This document shows positions 27,576 to 36,012 of a DNA stretch of 51,928 bases, in pieces. Source of the stretch: Phycisphaerales bacterium (lineage in GTDB: Bacteria > Planctomycetota > Phycisphaerae > Phycisphaerales > UBA1924); contig JAGQOH010000001.1 in assembly GCA_020427635.1 (NCBI GenBank), positions 90,155 to 142,082 of the forward strand, written 5' to 3'. The stretch's first letter is position 1. Every line of letters starts with the position of its first letter. The notes under the pieces were generated by a model, which made no database searches, was not told the origin of the DNA, and was given only the letters and a program-made list of their open reading frames with translations. The position numbers were made by a program, and so were the translations under genes.

Positions 27576-30160
27576 CGATAGTCAATTGAAGCCTGTGCAA
27601 CGGCATCGGTCATGGGCAGTGAGCGCCGACGCACGCCGTCAAACATCGCAAGTGCATTCGCAACCGCCGGCGCTGTTGGCACGAGGCCAATCTCGCCCAC
27701 GCCCTTGGCACCATATGGTCCAAACTCGTCAGGTTCTTCAACGCCTCGGATCTCCATCGGCGGCGTTTGCTGCGCACGCAACACGCCGCACTTCTTCAGT
27801 CGCGTCGACAGCAAGTGTCCGTTTTCTTGCGGCAGATCTTCAGTGAGCGCGTAGCCCAGACCCATGTGCAACGAGCCCTCAATCTGGCCCTCGAACAGCG
27901 TAGGATTCATGACTCGCCCCGCATCGTGCGCGGCAATGATGCGCTCGATCTTGCCCTCCTCGTTAAGAATGACCACCTGCGTTGCGTAGCTGTACGAGTA
28001 ATGCGTGCAAATCGGTTGGCCATGTTCCTTGCCGGGCTTGTTCGTCCAATCACAGATCCACTCACCGAAGAACTCGCGCCCGACGACCTGCGCCAGACCA
28101 CCACCATTCATTGCAGCCTTCAGCGGCTTGCATGCTTCGATCACGGCATTGCCAACCAGGCTCGTCGCGCGCGACGCCGTCGTCATGCCGCACGGTGCTT
28201 CGTAGCGCGTATCCACATGCACGGTGCAGATGTCAGGCGGCAGGCCAGTTTCTTCACAAAAGGTTTGAATCGCCATCGTGTGAACGCCTTGGCCCATCTC
28301 GGTCCAACCGTGATGAATCTCGACGTGGTTTGGCGAGCGCACGATGATGCGCGCTGTGCCTGCATCCGGCATCCCGTTCCCAATGCCCGTGTTCTTCAGG
28401 CCGCACGCGATGCCGGCATACTTGGCGTTTTGAAAGTCATCCTTGACCGCTTCGAGGGTCTTGCGGATGCCGATACCCGTCGCGAGCACTTGTCCCGTGG
28501 CCGTCGACCCGTCTTCAGTCAACGCATTGTCATAGCGGAACTGCCAGCGATCGAAGCCGGCAAGTGCGCACAGTTCATCAATCGCGCACTCAAGGGCGAA
28601 GGTTGCTTGGTTCGCGCCAAAGCCGCGCATCGCCCCGCAGGGCACATTGTTGGTGTAGACAGCTGTTGCGACCACATCAACGTTTGGCACATGATATGCG
28701 CCCGTGGAGTGACCCGCAGCACGCTCGAGCACTTTTGCGCCGACCGAGGCATAGGCGCCGGTGTCACCCGTGATCTTCGCGCGCACCGCGAGCAACTTGC
28801 CCTGCGCATCGGCGCCGATGGTGTAGGCCATGTGCAGAGGATGCCGCTTCGGATGCACACGGATGGACTCGTCACGCGTCAGCTCGACTTTCACGGGGCG
28901 CTGCAGGAGATGGGCCATCAGTGCAGTATGCCCTTGTACGGAGAGGTCCTCTTTGCCGCCGAATCCACCGCCGTTGGGCACGAGTTCGACTTCGACGTGC
29001 TTCTCCGCAAGGCCAAGCAGAAGTGCCACTTGCCGGCGGTCTTCGTACACGCCCTGACTCTGTGACCAGAGCTTCACGCCGTGCTCTGTTGGCGTGGCAA
29101 TGCACGCCTCGGGTTCCATGAACGCGTGTTCAATGCGCTGCGTGGTGTATTCGTGCTCGACGACATGGGCGCATTGCGCAAGCGCTGTGTCCACATCACC
29201 CTTCTTGGTCTTCGAAACGGACAGCACATTGCCAGACGCATGCACCTGCGGTGCGTCGGGCTTCATGGCCTCAAAGACATCGCACACCGGATCGAGCACT
29301 TCGTATTCGATCTCAATGGCCGCGGCAGCCTTGCGCGCTGCTTCGCGTGTGGTCGCCGCGACACAGGCGATACAGTCGCCGATGTACCGTGTGATCTCGC
29401 CCTCAGCAATCATGAGTGGCCAGTCAGGCACAATGAGCCCCACACTGCGTTGCCCCGGAACGTCCTTCGCCAGGAAGATTCGTTCGACACCGGGAAGTGA
29501 CTTGGCCTTCGATACATTGATCGACGTCACAATCGCACGCGGATGGTCGCTCAAGCGCAGTGCACCGTGCAGTTGCCGTTCAAGATTCATATCGGCCACG
29601 AACGGACGCTGGCCAAGCACAACACGCCGGGCATCGTGCTTCACCATACGCGAGCCAACACGTCCGGATTCCGGCTCGTGCGCAATGGGCGTGCCAGTGC
29701 GCAGCGCTTCGCCCGCGCGATCAATCGCTTCAACAATTTTTGTGTAACCCGTGCATCGGCAGAGATGTTGATTGAGCGACTTGCGAATCTCTGCATCCGT
29801 CGGGTCAGGATTCGAATGCAGAAGATGGGCGGCCCGTGCAACGATGCCCGGAATGCAGAATCCACATTGCGCTGCACCGCATACCGCGAACGCGTCCGCG
29901 AGGGTTCCGGTCACCTTCGCATCGAGTCCCTCAAGCGTGCGCACAGCGCCATCCGCGAGTCGGCGCATCGGCACGGCGCAGGAAAGCATGATCTTGCCAT
30001 TCATTTCAACGGCGCAACAGCCACACGCCGCTTGCGGCGCACAGCCATCCTTCACCGACATGATCCCTTCCTGGTTGCGCAAAACAGTGAGGAGCGTCGT
30101 CTCCGGATCGCCCGTGAACGTGCATGACGCACCATTGAGTTTGAAAGTAATCGTGTCCAT
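27572..30160 (-). CDS. xdhD: XdhD-like molybdenum hydroxylase (selenium-dependent xanthine dehydrogenase family), 2Fe-2S and Moco domains fused
   Basis: An 862-aa fused hydroxylase, probably oxidising a purine such as xanthine or hypoxanthine. Residues 1-85 hold the plant-type 2Fe-2S motif DGCAPQAACGCCAVEMNG...LSC. Residues 90-150 hold the second cluster domain CGAAQCGFCIPG...CRCTGYTKI. From about 175 on is the molybdopterin domain, with GGGFGGKEDLSVQGHTALMAH, CGAMRGFGANQATFALE, HHGWTEMGQGVHTM and, near the end, GAKGVGEIGLVPTAPAVANA carrying the active-site Glu. There is no FAD domain, as in E. coli XdhD. ATG 30160 was chosen over an upstream GTG. It follows the PLP enzyme gene by 18 bases. 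Selenium dependence is only a family trait; no selenium genes and no Moco-maturation genes such as xdhC are in the window. Confidence 0.9.
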   Translation of the reverse strand: MDTITFKLNGASCTFTGDPETTLLTVLRNQEGIMSVKDGCAPQAACGCCAVEMNGKIMLSCAVPMRRLADGAVRTLEGLDAKVTGTLADAFAVCGAAQCGFCIPGIVARAAHLLHSNPDPTDAEIRKSLNQHLCRCTGYTKIVEAIDRAGEALRTGTPIAHEPESGRVGSRMVKHDARRVVLGQRPFVADMNLERQLHGALRLSDHPRAIVTSINVSKAKSLPGVERIFLAKDVPGQRSVGLIVPDWPLMIAEGEITRYIGDCIACVAATTREAARKAAAAIEIEYEVLDPVCDVFEAMKPDAPQVHASGNVLSVSKTKKGDVDTALAQCAHVVEHEYTTQRIEHAFMEPEACIATPTEHGVKLWSQSQGVYEDRRQVALLLGLAEKHVEVELVPNGGGFGGKEDLSVQGHTALMAHLLQRPVKVELTRDESIRVHPKRHPLHMAYTIGADAQGKLLAVRAKITGDTGAYASVGAKVLERAAGHSTGAYHVPNVDVVATAVYTNNVPCGAMRGFGANQATFALECAIDELCALAGFDRWQFRYDNALTEDGSTATGQVLATGIGIRKTLEAVKDDFQNAKYAGIACGLKNTGIGNGMPDAGTARIIVRSPNHVEIHHGWTEMGQGVHTMAIQTFCEETGLPPDICTVHVDTRYEAPCGMTTASRATSLVGNAVIEACKPLKAAMNGGGLAQVVGREFFGEWICDWTNKPGKEHGQPICTHYSYSYATQVVILNEEGKIERIIAAHDAGRVMNPTLFEGQIEGSLHMGLGYALTEDLPQENGHLLSTRLKKCGVLRAQQTPPMEIRGVEEPDEFGPYGAKGVGEIGLVPTAPAVANALAMFDGVRRRSLPMTDAVAQASIDYR

Positions 30161-30178
30161 GAACGATCGTCGTCTCAC

Positions 30179-31633
30179 CTATGCACGGGCCACGCGCGCG
30201 TTGAAGGTTTCGATGTGCTGGTCCCAATCGTCGACCTGCGCATACATCTGCGTCCAGAAGTTGGGGTCCCAAAGGCGCCGCAAATCGTCAACATCGCGCT
30301 GCTGCTGCTCGACCCAGGTGAAATACTTGAGGTTGTGAATTGCCTTGCGATCCGCGTCCGTGAGGTCCTTGTAGTGATCGGTCTCGCATCCCTCGAGCCA
30401 GCGCCCGATGTGCTTCGCGGCGAGCGACGCGTCATAGTCACCATGCGCCGCGCGCTCCTCTTCGAGCCGACTTGCGTACAGCTGCATCGAGTCAGTCATG
30501 GGAAATGCGATGACATCATTCGAGCCCATGCCATACATGCGTGCCGTCTTGATCGCAGCGGCCAGATTGCAGATCGATGAGATGCCAAGCAGTGGGAGGG
30601 CGTCGATCGTGCCGCGCTCCACACCGATCCGCTGGAGTTGGTCGTGTCCCGCCGGCTCGTTGAAGCAACGCATGAGATCGACGCACTGCTGGTCATCAAC
30701 GGCGCACACCGCATCAGTATTGCGCACGTTGTGAATCCAGGGAATGTGCTTGTCGCCAATGCCCTCGATGCGGTGCTCACCAAAGCCGTTCATGAGCATG
30801 GTCGGACACTGCAGCGCCTCGACCGCGACGATGCGCAGGTGAGGCGAGACCGTCTTCAAGTAGTCACCCGCTGCGATCGTTCCAGCCGATCCAGTTGCGG
30901 ACACGAAAGCGGCCAGGCGATCGCCCGGGCGCGCAATCGCATCAAAGGCGTCCTCAAACGCGGGCCCCGTGACGTTGTAGTGCCAGATCGGGTTCCCGAA
31001 CTCCTCAAACTGGTTGAAGATAATGCACTCCGGTCGCGTGCGCCGAATCTCCCAACATGCGTCGTAGATCTCTTTGACATTCGACTCCGAACCGGGCGTC
31101 GCGATGATCTCTGCGCCGATATCGCGCAGCCAATCGAACCGCTCTCGGCTCATTCCCTCAGGCAGGATCGCAACCGCCTCGCAGCCAAGCAGCGCGCAAT
31201 CGAACGCCCCGCCGCGACAGAAATTGCCTGTTGAAGGCCAGACTGCCTTGTTGGTCAACGGGTCGAATTCGCCATTGATCAGGCGCGGAATCAGGCAGCC
31301 GAATCCCGCGCCGACCTTGTGCGCCCCAGTGGGGAACCACTTGCCCACCAGCCCAACCAAGCGCGCATCGACGCCCGTCAGGGCCGGTGGAAACTCGACC
31401 CAGTTGCCTTGGTTGAATCCACCACCTCGTGCGACAGGCTCGTTCTTCCAGGTGATCCGAAAGAGATTCAGCGGATCGACGTCCCACAGGCCAACGTGCC
31501 TCAGGCGCTCGCGCACATCCGCAGGCATGCGCGAAGGGTCGCGCATTTGCGCAAACGTGGGGATCACGATGCCGCGCTCCTTGCACCGAAGGATTGCGTT
31601 ATCGAGCGCGGCTGTTGTCGAGGTTGTGGTCAT
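30179..31633 (-). CDS. Fold-type II PLP-dependent lyase of uncertain specificity
   Basis: A 484-aa PLP enzyme of the cysteine synthase/tryptophan synthase beta superfamily. The likely Schiff-base lysine is in PTGAHKVGAGFG, the phosphate- and substrate-side loop is WPSTGNFCRGGAFDCALLG, and SATGSAGTIAAGDYL is a Gly-rich PLP-phosphate loop. It is longer than YgeX diaminopropionate ammonia-lyase (about 400 aa) and does not show YgeX's TDGNHGRG motif, so I do not call it YgeX. About 100 extra C-terminal residues rich in charged and aromatic residues (DHYKDLTDADRKAIHNLKYF) are not assignable. ATG 31633 is preferred; an in-frame TTG lies 30 bases upstream. It is second in the operon. A role in releasing ammonia from a diamino or amino acid intermediate is inference. 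Confidence 0.8.
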   Translation of the reverse strand: MTTTSTTAALDNAILRCKERGIVIPTFAQMRDPSRMPADVRERLRHVGLWDVDPLNLFRITWKNEPVARGGGFNQGNWVEFPPALTGVDARLVGLVGKWFPTGAHKVGAGFGCLIPRLINGEFDPLTNKAVWPSTGNFCRGGAFDCALLGCEAVAILPEGMSRERFDWLRDIGAEIIATPGSESNVKEIYDACWEIRRTRPECIIFNQFEEFGNPIWHYNVTGPAFEDAFDAIARPGDRLAAFVSATGSAGTIAAGDYLKTVSPHLRIVAVEALQCPTMLMNGFGEHRIEGIGDKHIPWIHNVRNTDAVCAVDDQQCVDLMRCFNEPAGHDQLQRIGVERGTIDALPLLGISSICNLAAAIKTARMYGMGSNDVIAFPMTDSMQLYASRLEEERAAHGDYDASLAAKHIGRWLEGCETDHYKDLTDADRKAIHNLKYFTWVEQQQRDVDDLRRLWDPNFWTQMYAQVDDWDQHIETFNARVARA

Positions 31634-31708
31634 ATCACGGCATACCTGGAACGGCGAACGCAAGAGTGTACTACATCGGCCCCGCGAAGCCCCCCGCCCC
31701 GGGGCTAC

Positions 31709-32908
31709 TCAGGGTTCGACCTCGTTCGGTTCGCCCGCAACGGCAATGGCTGAGTCCACATCCTTCAGTCCGTTGCCCGTGATGACAGCAAGCACGTCGG
31801 CCTTGGGATCCAAAATGCCCTGCGCGACCGCCTGCTTCACACCCGCGACTGCCGCTGCTGCCGCGGGCTCAGCAAAGACCCCCGCGCGAGCACCCGTTGC
31901 TCGCATCGCCTGGGCGATTGCCTCGTCATCCACGCGCACGAATGCCCCATCGCATGCGCGCACGCGCTGCAGCGCCTTGTGCCAGTTCCGTGGCACGGGC
32001 ACATCAATGCTGTCTGCCATCGTGGCCGCCGTGCGGTTCGCTGGAAGTTGTCCTGTCTCGAACGCGATCGCAATTGGGTCGACACCCATCGCCTGCACGC
32101 CCAGTACGCGCGGCACGCGCTCGATGAATCCCAGTTCATGCATCTCCATCAAGCCCTTGGCGACACCCGCAATGGTGCAGCCATCGCCCACCGACACCAC
32201 AACCCAGTCGGGCAGCGCCGTCGCGCACTGTTCAGCAATCTCAAGCCCGCATGTCTTCTTCCCTTCGACCAGATACGGATTGATCGCGCAATTGCGGTTG
32301 TGCCAGTCGTGCTCGTCGCATGAACGTGAGCAGAGGTCATAGGCCTGGGCATAGCTGCCGCGCACGCGCCGAACATCCGCGCCGAAGATCAAGAGCTGCG
32401 CGATCTTGGGCTTGGGTGCACGTTGCGGCACGAAGATCGTCGCGCCGATGCCCGCCATCGCGGCAAAGCCGGCACAGCTCGAAGCGGCATTGCCTGTTGA
32501 GGCGCAGGCAATCCGCGCATCGCCCAGTTGCATCGCGCGCGCAACACCAACGGATGACGCGCGGTCCTTGAAGCTTCCGGTCGGGTTGCGCCCGTCGTCC
32601 TTGAGGCGAAGACGACCGACCCCCGTCCAATCCGCAAGGCGCGGCGCATCCAGCACGGGCGTCCAGCCCACGGGCCACGCAAAGGCGCGCTCGTCGGGAT
32701 CGAGGGGTAGTAGCTCCGCATAGCGCCAATGATTCGGCGGGCGCGCCGCAAGGGCCGACCGCGTCATCGACTTGCGCACGCGCCCCAGATCGAACAGCAC
32801 CTCCAGCACCGCGAAGGGATCATCGCAGTGTGCGCACACGCCTGCCGACCGCGGCAAGGTCGCCGGCTTCCCACAGACCACGCAGACACACCCCGACATG
32901 CACGTCAT
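31709..32908 (-). CDS. Threonine synthase-like fold-type II PLP enzyme with N-terminal zinc ribbon
   Basis: A 399-aa protein related to threonine synthase. The N-terminus has a four-cysteine ribbon (CVVCGKPA...GVCAHC) seen in many class I threonine synthases. GWTPVLDAPRL, LKDDGRNPTGSFKDRASSVG (PLP lysine), CASTGNAASSCAGFAAMAGI, VGDGCTIAGVAKG and GVFAEPAAAAAVAGV follow the family. It heads a minus-strand operon of six genes ending at 24113. True threonine synthase is possible, but its place in a ring-degradation operon beside another PLP enzyme suggests that it may instead act on a pathway intermediate. Two ATGs (32908 and 32899) are usable; neither has a clear ribosome binding site. Confidence 0.82.
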   Translation of the reverse strand: MTCMSGCVCVVCGKPATLPRSAGVCAHCDDPFAVLEVLFDLGRVRKSMTRSALAARPPNHWRYAELLPLDPDERAFAWPVGWTPVLDAPRLADWTGVGRLRLKDDGRNPTGSFKDRASSVGVARAMQLGDARIACASTGNAASSCAGFAAMAGIGATIFVPQRAPKPKIAQLLIFGADVRRVRGSYAQAYDLCSRSCDEHDWHNRNCAINPYLVEGKKTCGLEIAEQCATALPDWVVVSVGDGCTIAGVAKGLMEMHELGFIERVPRVLGVQAMGVDPIAIAFETGQLPANRTAATMADSIDVPVPRNWHKALQRVRACDGAFVRVDDEAIAQAMRATGARAGVFAEPAAAAAVAGVKQAVAQGILDPKADVLAVITGNGLKDVDSAIAVAGEPNEVEP

Positions 32909-32935
32909 GCGTGGAGCATACCGGCGCCGCTTGCC

Positions 32936-33580
32936 TCAATGCCTGCGTCGCAGCGCAAACAGCCCCCCGGCGGCGAAGAGTGCCAACGCCCCCGGCGCGG
33001 GGACAGCCCGCACCGAAATGCCATCGATCGCCATGTACGCCGCCAAGCCGCCGCCGCTTCTGGGCATGAGCCTGACTTCAAAGTCCGCCGCGGGCGCGAC
33101 GAACGAGATGCTCTCCGCGATCCAGACGTTCGCATCGGTGTTGAGTACTGGCTTGCTGATGAAGCCCGTCGCGCCGGCCAGCACGCCGTCGATGTACAGA
33201 CTCCAATACCCGTCCTCCCCGATCCACGCGCCGCTGCTTGGGTGCTGGAAGCCCAGATTGCTCATGAAGAACTCGAGGTCATACGAAGCACCAGGCGTAA
33301 AGCCGGTGACATCTTGTGCCATGACCTCCGACTGAATCAGGTCCGAGCCGCCCGCCCGCACAAATGTGCCGCCATCGGGCGACAGCACCCACGGGTTGGG
33401 TGTGTTGTTGAAAGGGCCTGACGCATCACAGGTGTCGGGTGTGTTTTGCACCGCGAACCATGCGGGCGGCTGAATCGCCGAGCCGACCGGCCCGGTCAAC
33501 GACCCGTTCACGATTGACTGTCCCTGTGCCGCGGTTGCCACCGCAAGCACACCCATCACTGCAGTCGTCATACGCATCAT
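32936..33580 (-). CDS. Secreted PEP-CTERM-like anchored protein
   Basis: A 214-aa exported protein of unknown function. The signal peptide is MMRMTTAVMGVLAVATAAQGQ. The mature part is a beta-rich domain with a DUF642-like or choice-of-anchor feel (IVNGSLTGPVGSAIQPPAWFAV, VTGFTPGASYDLEFFMSNLGFQH, ADFEVRLMP). The C-terminus, VPAPGALALFAAGGLFALRRRH, has the proline motif, hydrophobic span and basic tail of PEP-CTERM sorting signals, in the PAPGA form. In other bacteria such tails are processed by an exosortase; none is encoded here. A GAGGAAA site precedes the start. Two similar-tailed genes lie close by (33626-34237 and 35233-36012). Confidence 0.8.
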   Translation of the reverse strand: MMRMTTAVMGVLAVATAAQGQSIVNGSLTGPVGSAIQPPAWFAVQNTPDTCDASGPFNNTPNPWVLSPDGGTFVRAGGSDLIQSEVMAQDVTGFTPGASYDLEFFMSNLGFQHPSSGAWIGEDGYWSLYIDGVLAGATGFISKPVLNTDANVWIAESISFVAPAADFEVRLMPRSGGGLAAYMAIDGISVRAVPAPGALALFAAGGLFALRRRH

Positions 33581-33625
33581 GCCTGTGTTTCCTCTCTATT
33601 CGGTGTTTTCGGATCGGGCGTGCGA

Positions 33626-34237
33626 TCAGCGCCTGCGGCGCAACGAGGCGGCGCCTGCCATGCCAAGCAAGGCAAACGCGCCAGGCGTGGGCAGCTGCGA
33701 CACCGTGTCAATCTCGATTTGATAGAGGTTGCCGGGGACAATGTTCGAGGTCGGATCGCCAAAGACCAGGATCTCTTCTGAATCCGGGTTCGGGTAGATC
33801 TCGACATCGATGTAGTGCGCCGTGGCGAAGCCCGTCGAACCACCAACGATATTGATGGTTGTCGGATTGGGGTCATAGGCCTGCATCGCAATGCTGATCA
33901 AATCACCCGGCACGGGTGTGTTGAAGATGAATTGAATCCGCATCAGTTTCTGCGGCAGATCATCGACGAAGTTTGGCAGCAAGATGCGCATGTCAAGACC
34001 GTCATCGCCTGCGAGGAACGGTGTGGGATCGAGCGGATAGTCCGTACCTGCCGTGTTCGTCACTGTGTTGTTCCAAATGCCGTCAGGCGCGCCGACCCAG
34101 TCGAAGATTGCATGCACGGAGTTGGCATTGCCGCGATAGCTTGGATCAAAGGGCCCTGCGAATGCGGTGCTGATGAACCCAAAGCCAACGAGCGCTGCGC
34201 CTGCAGCGACGCCCTTCGCAAACTGAGTGCGTGCCAT
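33626..34237 (-). CDS. Secreted PEP-CTERM-like anchored protein
   Basis: A 203-aa exported protein I do not otherwise recognise. The signal peptide MARTQFAKGVAAGAALVGFGFISTAFA starts at ATG 34237, chosen for its AGAGGA site 4 bases upstream. The middle is acidic and beta-rich (DDGLDMRILLPNFVDDLPQKL, VPGDLISIAMQAYDPNP). The tail LPTPGAFALLGMAGAASLRRRR is the proline motif, hydrophobic span and arginine cluster of PEP-CTERM-like signals. It ends 45 bases before the next PEP-CTERM-like gene on the same strand and may be cotranscribed with it. The two proteins are not obvious paralogues outside the tail. Confidence 0.78.
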   Translation of the reverse strand: MARTQFAKGVAAGAALVGFGFISTAFAGPFDPSYRGNANSVHAIFDWVGAPDGIWNNTVTNTAGTDYPLDPTPFLAGDDGLDMRILLPNFVDDLPQKLMRIQFIFNTPVPGDLISIAMQAYDPNPTTINIVGGSTGFATAHYIDVEIYPNPDSEEILVFGDPTSNIVPGNLYQIEIDTVSQLPTPGAFALLGMAGAASLRRRR

Positions 34238-34493
34238 TGTCCTGTCCTCTCTTGATCTGCGAGCGCACAGCGTGGCCACGCCGCATAGGACGCGGCTGCA
34301 GCACCACGCAGCGCACCACTGAGTTGTCTGAGGTTGCCTCTATTCCTCGGACGTTTCCGTCCACCAGTTCGAACATGCGCCCATGCGCGGGCGATGCAAA
34401 CACAATGTGAGAATTTGTGGAAGTCGGGGTGAGCCCCAATGGCTAACGTACTGTCAACGCCGCGCTTGCCGCAGTCGCCGTGCCAACCCCCAA

Positions 34494-34566
34494 AGCCGCT
34501 GACCGGAATCGAACCGGTAACCTCGAGATTACAAATCACGCGCTCTGCCAATTGAGCTACAGCGGC
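34494..34566 (-). tRNA. tRNA-Thr (anticodon TGT)
   Basis: A complete cloverleaf of 73 nt on the minus strand: acceptor GCCGCTG / CAGCGGC, D stem GCTC/GAGC, anticodon loop TTTGTAA (TGT), T stem ACCGG(TTCGATT)CCGGT. The anticodon stem CGTGA/TCTCG has one T-T mismatch at the middle pair. CCA is not encoded. Confidence 0.94.
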
Positions 34567-34626
34567 GGCAGGGCAAGACTGTAGCCGCCTTGCCGAGCCG
34601 GTGCGAGGCCGTGCTAGGGTGTCGCA

Positions 34627-35136
34627 ATGCCCGTCCTTTCACGCCTGCTCGCTCACGATGCCTGGACCACGCGCCAACTGCTCCTGCTTGCGCAACCGCT
34701 CACCGATGCACAACTCGACCAGTCCTTCGACCTGGGGCTCGGCACGCTTCGCGCCACCTTTCGCCACGTCATTCGCAACATGGAAGCTTGGACCGATCTC
34801 ATGAACGGGGCCCCGATCCGCCCCGATGGTGACGCAACGATTGATGGCCTCCTGCACCGGCTCGATGTCGTCGCACCGCAGCTGGCCGCCTGCGCAACTG
34901 GGCTTGCCCAAGCTGGCCGCCTGGACGACAGATGGATCGATCCAGCCGAGACGCCGCCGGTTGAGCGCACCTTCGGCGGCACGATCGCGCACGTCATCAC
35001 ACACTCCATGCACCACCGGGCCCAACTGCTCTTCATGCTTCGACGACTTGGCGTGCCCAACGTGCCGGAGGGCGATGTGCTCAGTTGGGAAGCCCATCAG
35101 CAGGACAGCGCAAAAACACCACCGCCCGGTGCATAG
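34627..35136 (+). CDS. DinB/YfiT-like four-helix protein
   Basis: A 169-aa protein of the DinB-like superfamily, four-helix bundles that bind a metal with three histidines and often act as thiol-dependent S-transferases or damage-induced proteins. The N-terminal helix LLAHDAWTTRQLLLLA, the first His in FRHVIRNMEAWTDLM and the pair in IAHVITHSMHHRAQLLFML, followed by RRLGVP, are the family pattern. The length is typical (150-175 aa). It stands alone between a tRNA gene and a convergent secreted-protein gene; its stop codon lies in the loop of the hairpin at 35121-35151. The biological substrate is unknown. Confidence 0.88.
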   Translation: MPVLSRLLAHDAWTTRQLLLLAQPLTDAQLDQSFDLGLGTLRATFRHVIRNMEAWTDLMNGAPIRPDGDATIDGLLHRLDVVAPQLAACATGLAQAGRLDDRWIDPAETPPVERTFGGTIAHVITHSMHHRAQLLFMLRRLGVPNVPEGDVLSWEAHQQDSAKTPPPGA

Positions 35137-35151
35137 CGCACACCGGGCGGT
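35114..35151. terminator. Probable bidirectional terminator
   Basis: A perfect 11-bp inverted repeat, ACCGCCCGGTG / CACCGGGCGGT (35121-35131 and 35141-35151), with a 9-base loop that contains the DinB-like gene's TAG. On the minus strand it is followed by GGTGTTTTTG, so it best serves the PEP-CTERM-like gene ending at 35233; it may also stop transcription from the DinB-like gene. Confidence 0.65.
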
Positions 35152-35232
35152 CAGTGGAACCCTCGTTCTGACTGGCGGAAGTCTGCGTAGCGTCTCTTCC
35201 CACGGAGCGCTCGCTATGTCGGAAGTCTCTGC

Positions 35233-36012
35233 TCAGCGACGACGCCGGCGCGTTGCCGCCAACCCCGTGACACCAAGCACGCCCATGGCGCCAGGCGCCG
35301 GGACTTGCGTGATGAGCACCGCGTAGTCATCTGCGAATGGATCGTTGTTGCCGCCATTGATGCCAAGCCCAACGTCAAACATCCCGTTGTTCAGGATGCC
35401 GGTTGTGGCGGTTTGCCCATTGGGCGAGCCTGGGTCGCCACCCAGGAACTGCATGAGAATGTCGCCATTGTTGAACAGCAGCACCTGGAAGCTGAAGGGC
35501 CCCTCGCCTTCCACGTAGCTTGCTTCCCACTGGAAGATTGATGCGCCAACCGAGCCAAGTGTCGGATGGATCGCCATATCGTCATAGGCGTAGTAGACGC
35601 TGCCCTCAAGGTCATCATGCAGCGCGTAGATGCGCTTGCCGTCCGTCGGTGCGCTGGGCTTCTGCGGCAAGGGCCAATCTGGCGTCAGGTCTTCAGTGCC
35701 GAAATCGCCATCGATGTCCGTCGTCAGGTACCCGTTTACTGAAGGCACCAGGCTTGTCACCGTTTCGCCGTAGAACGTGAAGGGCACTGCAAGCGTCACC
35801 GGCGCAAAGTTCACGCTTGAAAGCGACGACACATCGTCGCCCATCGCAACCAGCGTTCCGCCTGGCACGATGCTCTGATAGTTGAACGAAATCGCCCCCG
35901 GTCCCTCCGAGTCCTGCCCGACATAGCCGAATGCATCTGGCCCGAACATCGTGGCTTGGGCCGCCCCGGACAATGCGAGAATCGTTGCACTAGCAAGCAA
36001 GCTGCGCTTCAT
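35233..36012 (-). CDS. Secreted PEP-CTERM-like anchored protein
   Basis: A 259-aa exported protein. The signal peptide is MKRSLLASATILALSGAAQA, from ATG 36012, which has a GGAGAG site. The mature part resembles beta-sandwich domains that recur in planctomycete and myxobacterial surface proteins: PFTFYGETVTSLVPSVNGYLTTD, IYALHDDLEGSVYYAYDD, SFQVLLFNNGDILMQFLGG and TATTGILN. The large subtilase encoded at 15870-20198 contains a comparable stretch (GSNGYLTFG, ALFDDLNPTLGGTVSW). The tail VPAPGAMGVLGVTGLAATRRRRR is a PEP-CTERM-like sorting signal. The function is not known. Confidence 0.8.
   Translation of the reverse strand: MKRSLLASATILALSGAAQATMFGPDAFGYVGQDSEGPGAISFNYQSIVPGGTLVAMGDDVSSLSSVNFAPVTLAVPFTFYGETVTSLVPSVNGYLTTDIDGDFGTEDLTPDWPLPQKPSAPTDGKRIYALHDDLEGSVYYAYDDMAIHPTLGSVGASIFQWEASYVEGEGPFSFQVLLFNNGDILMQFLGGDPGSPNGQTATTGILNNGMFDVGLGINGGNNDPFADDYAVLITQVPAPGAMGVLGVTGLAATRRRRR

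Noticed and set aside
25276..29065. Long plus-strand open frames (25276-26511 and 27767-29065) across the catabolic operon
   Set aside because: Both lie opposite well-supported enzymes (M20, SsnA, XdhD) and read as Arg/His/Cys-rich shadow sequence.
27572..30160. Selenocysteine in the XdhD-like protein
   Set aside because: The family name refers to a labile selenium cofactor, not to a UGA codon. The frame has no internal UGA, and no SECIS-like element was needed to explain it.
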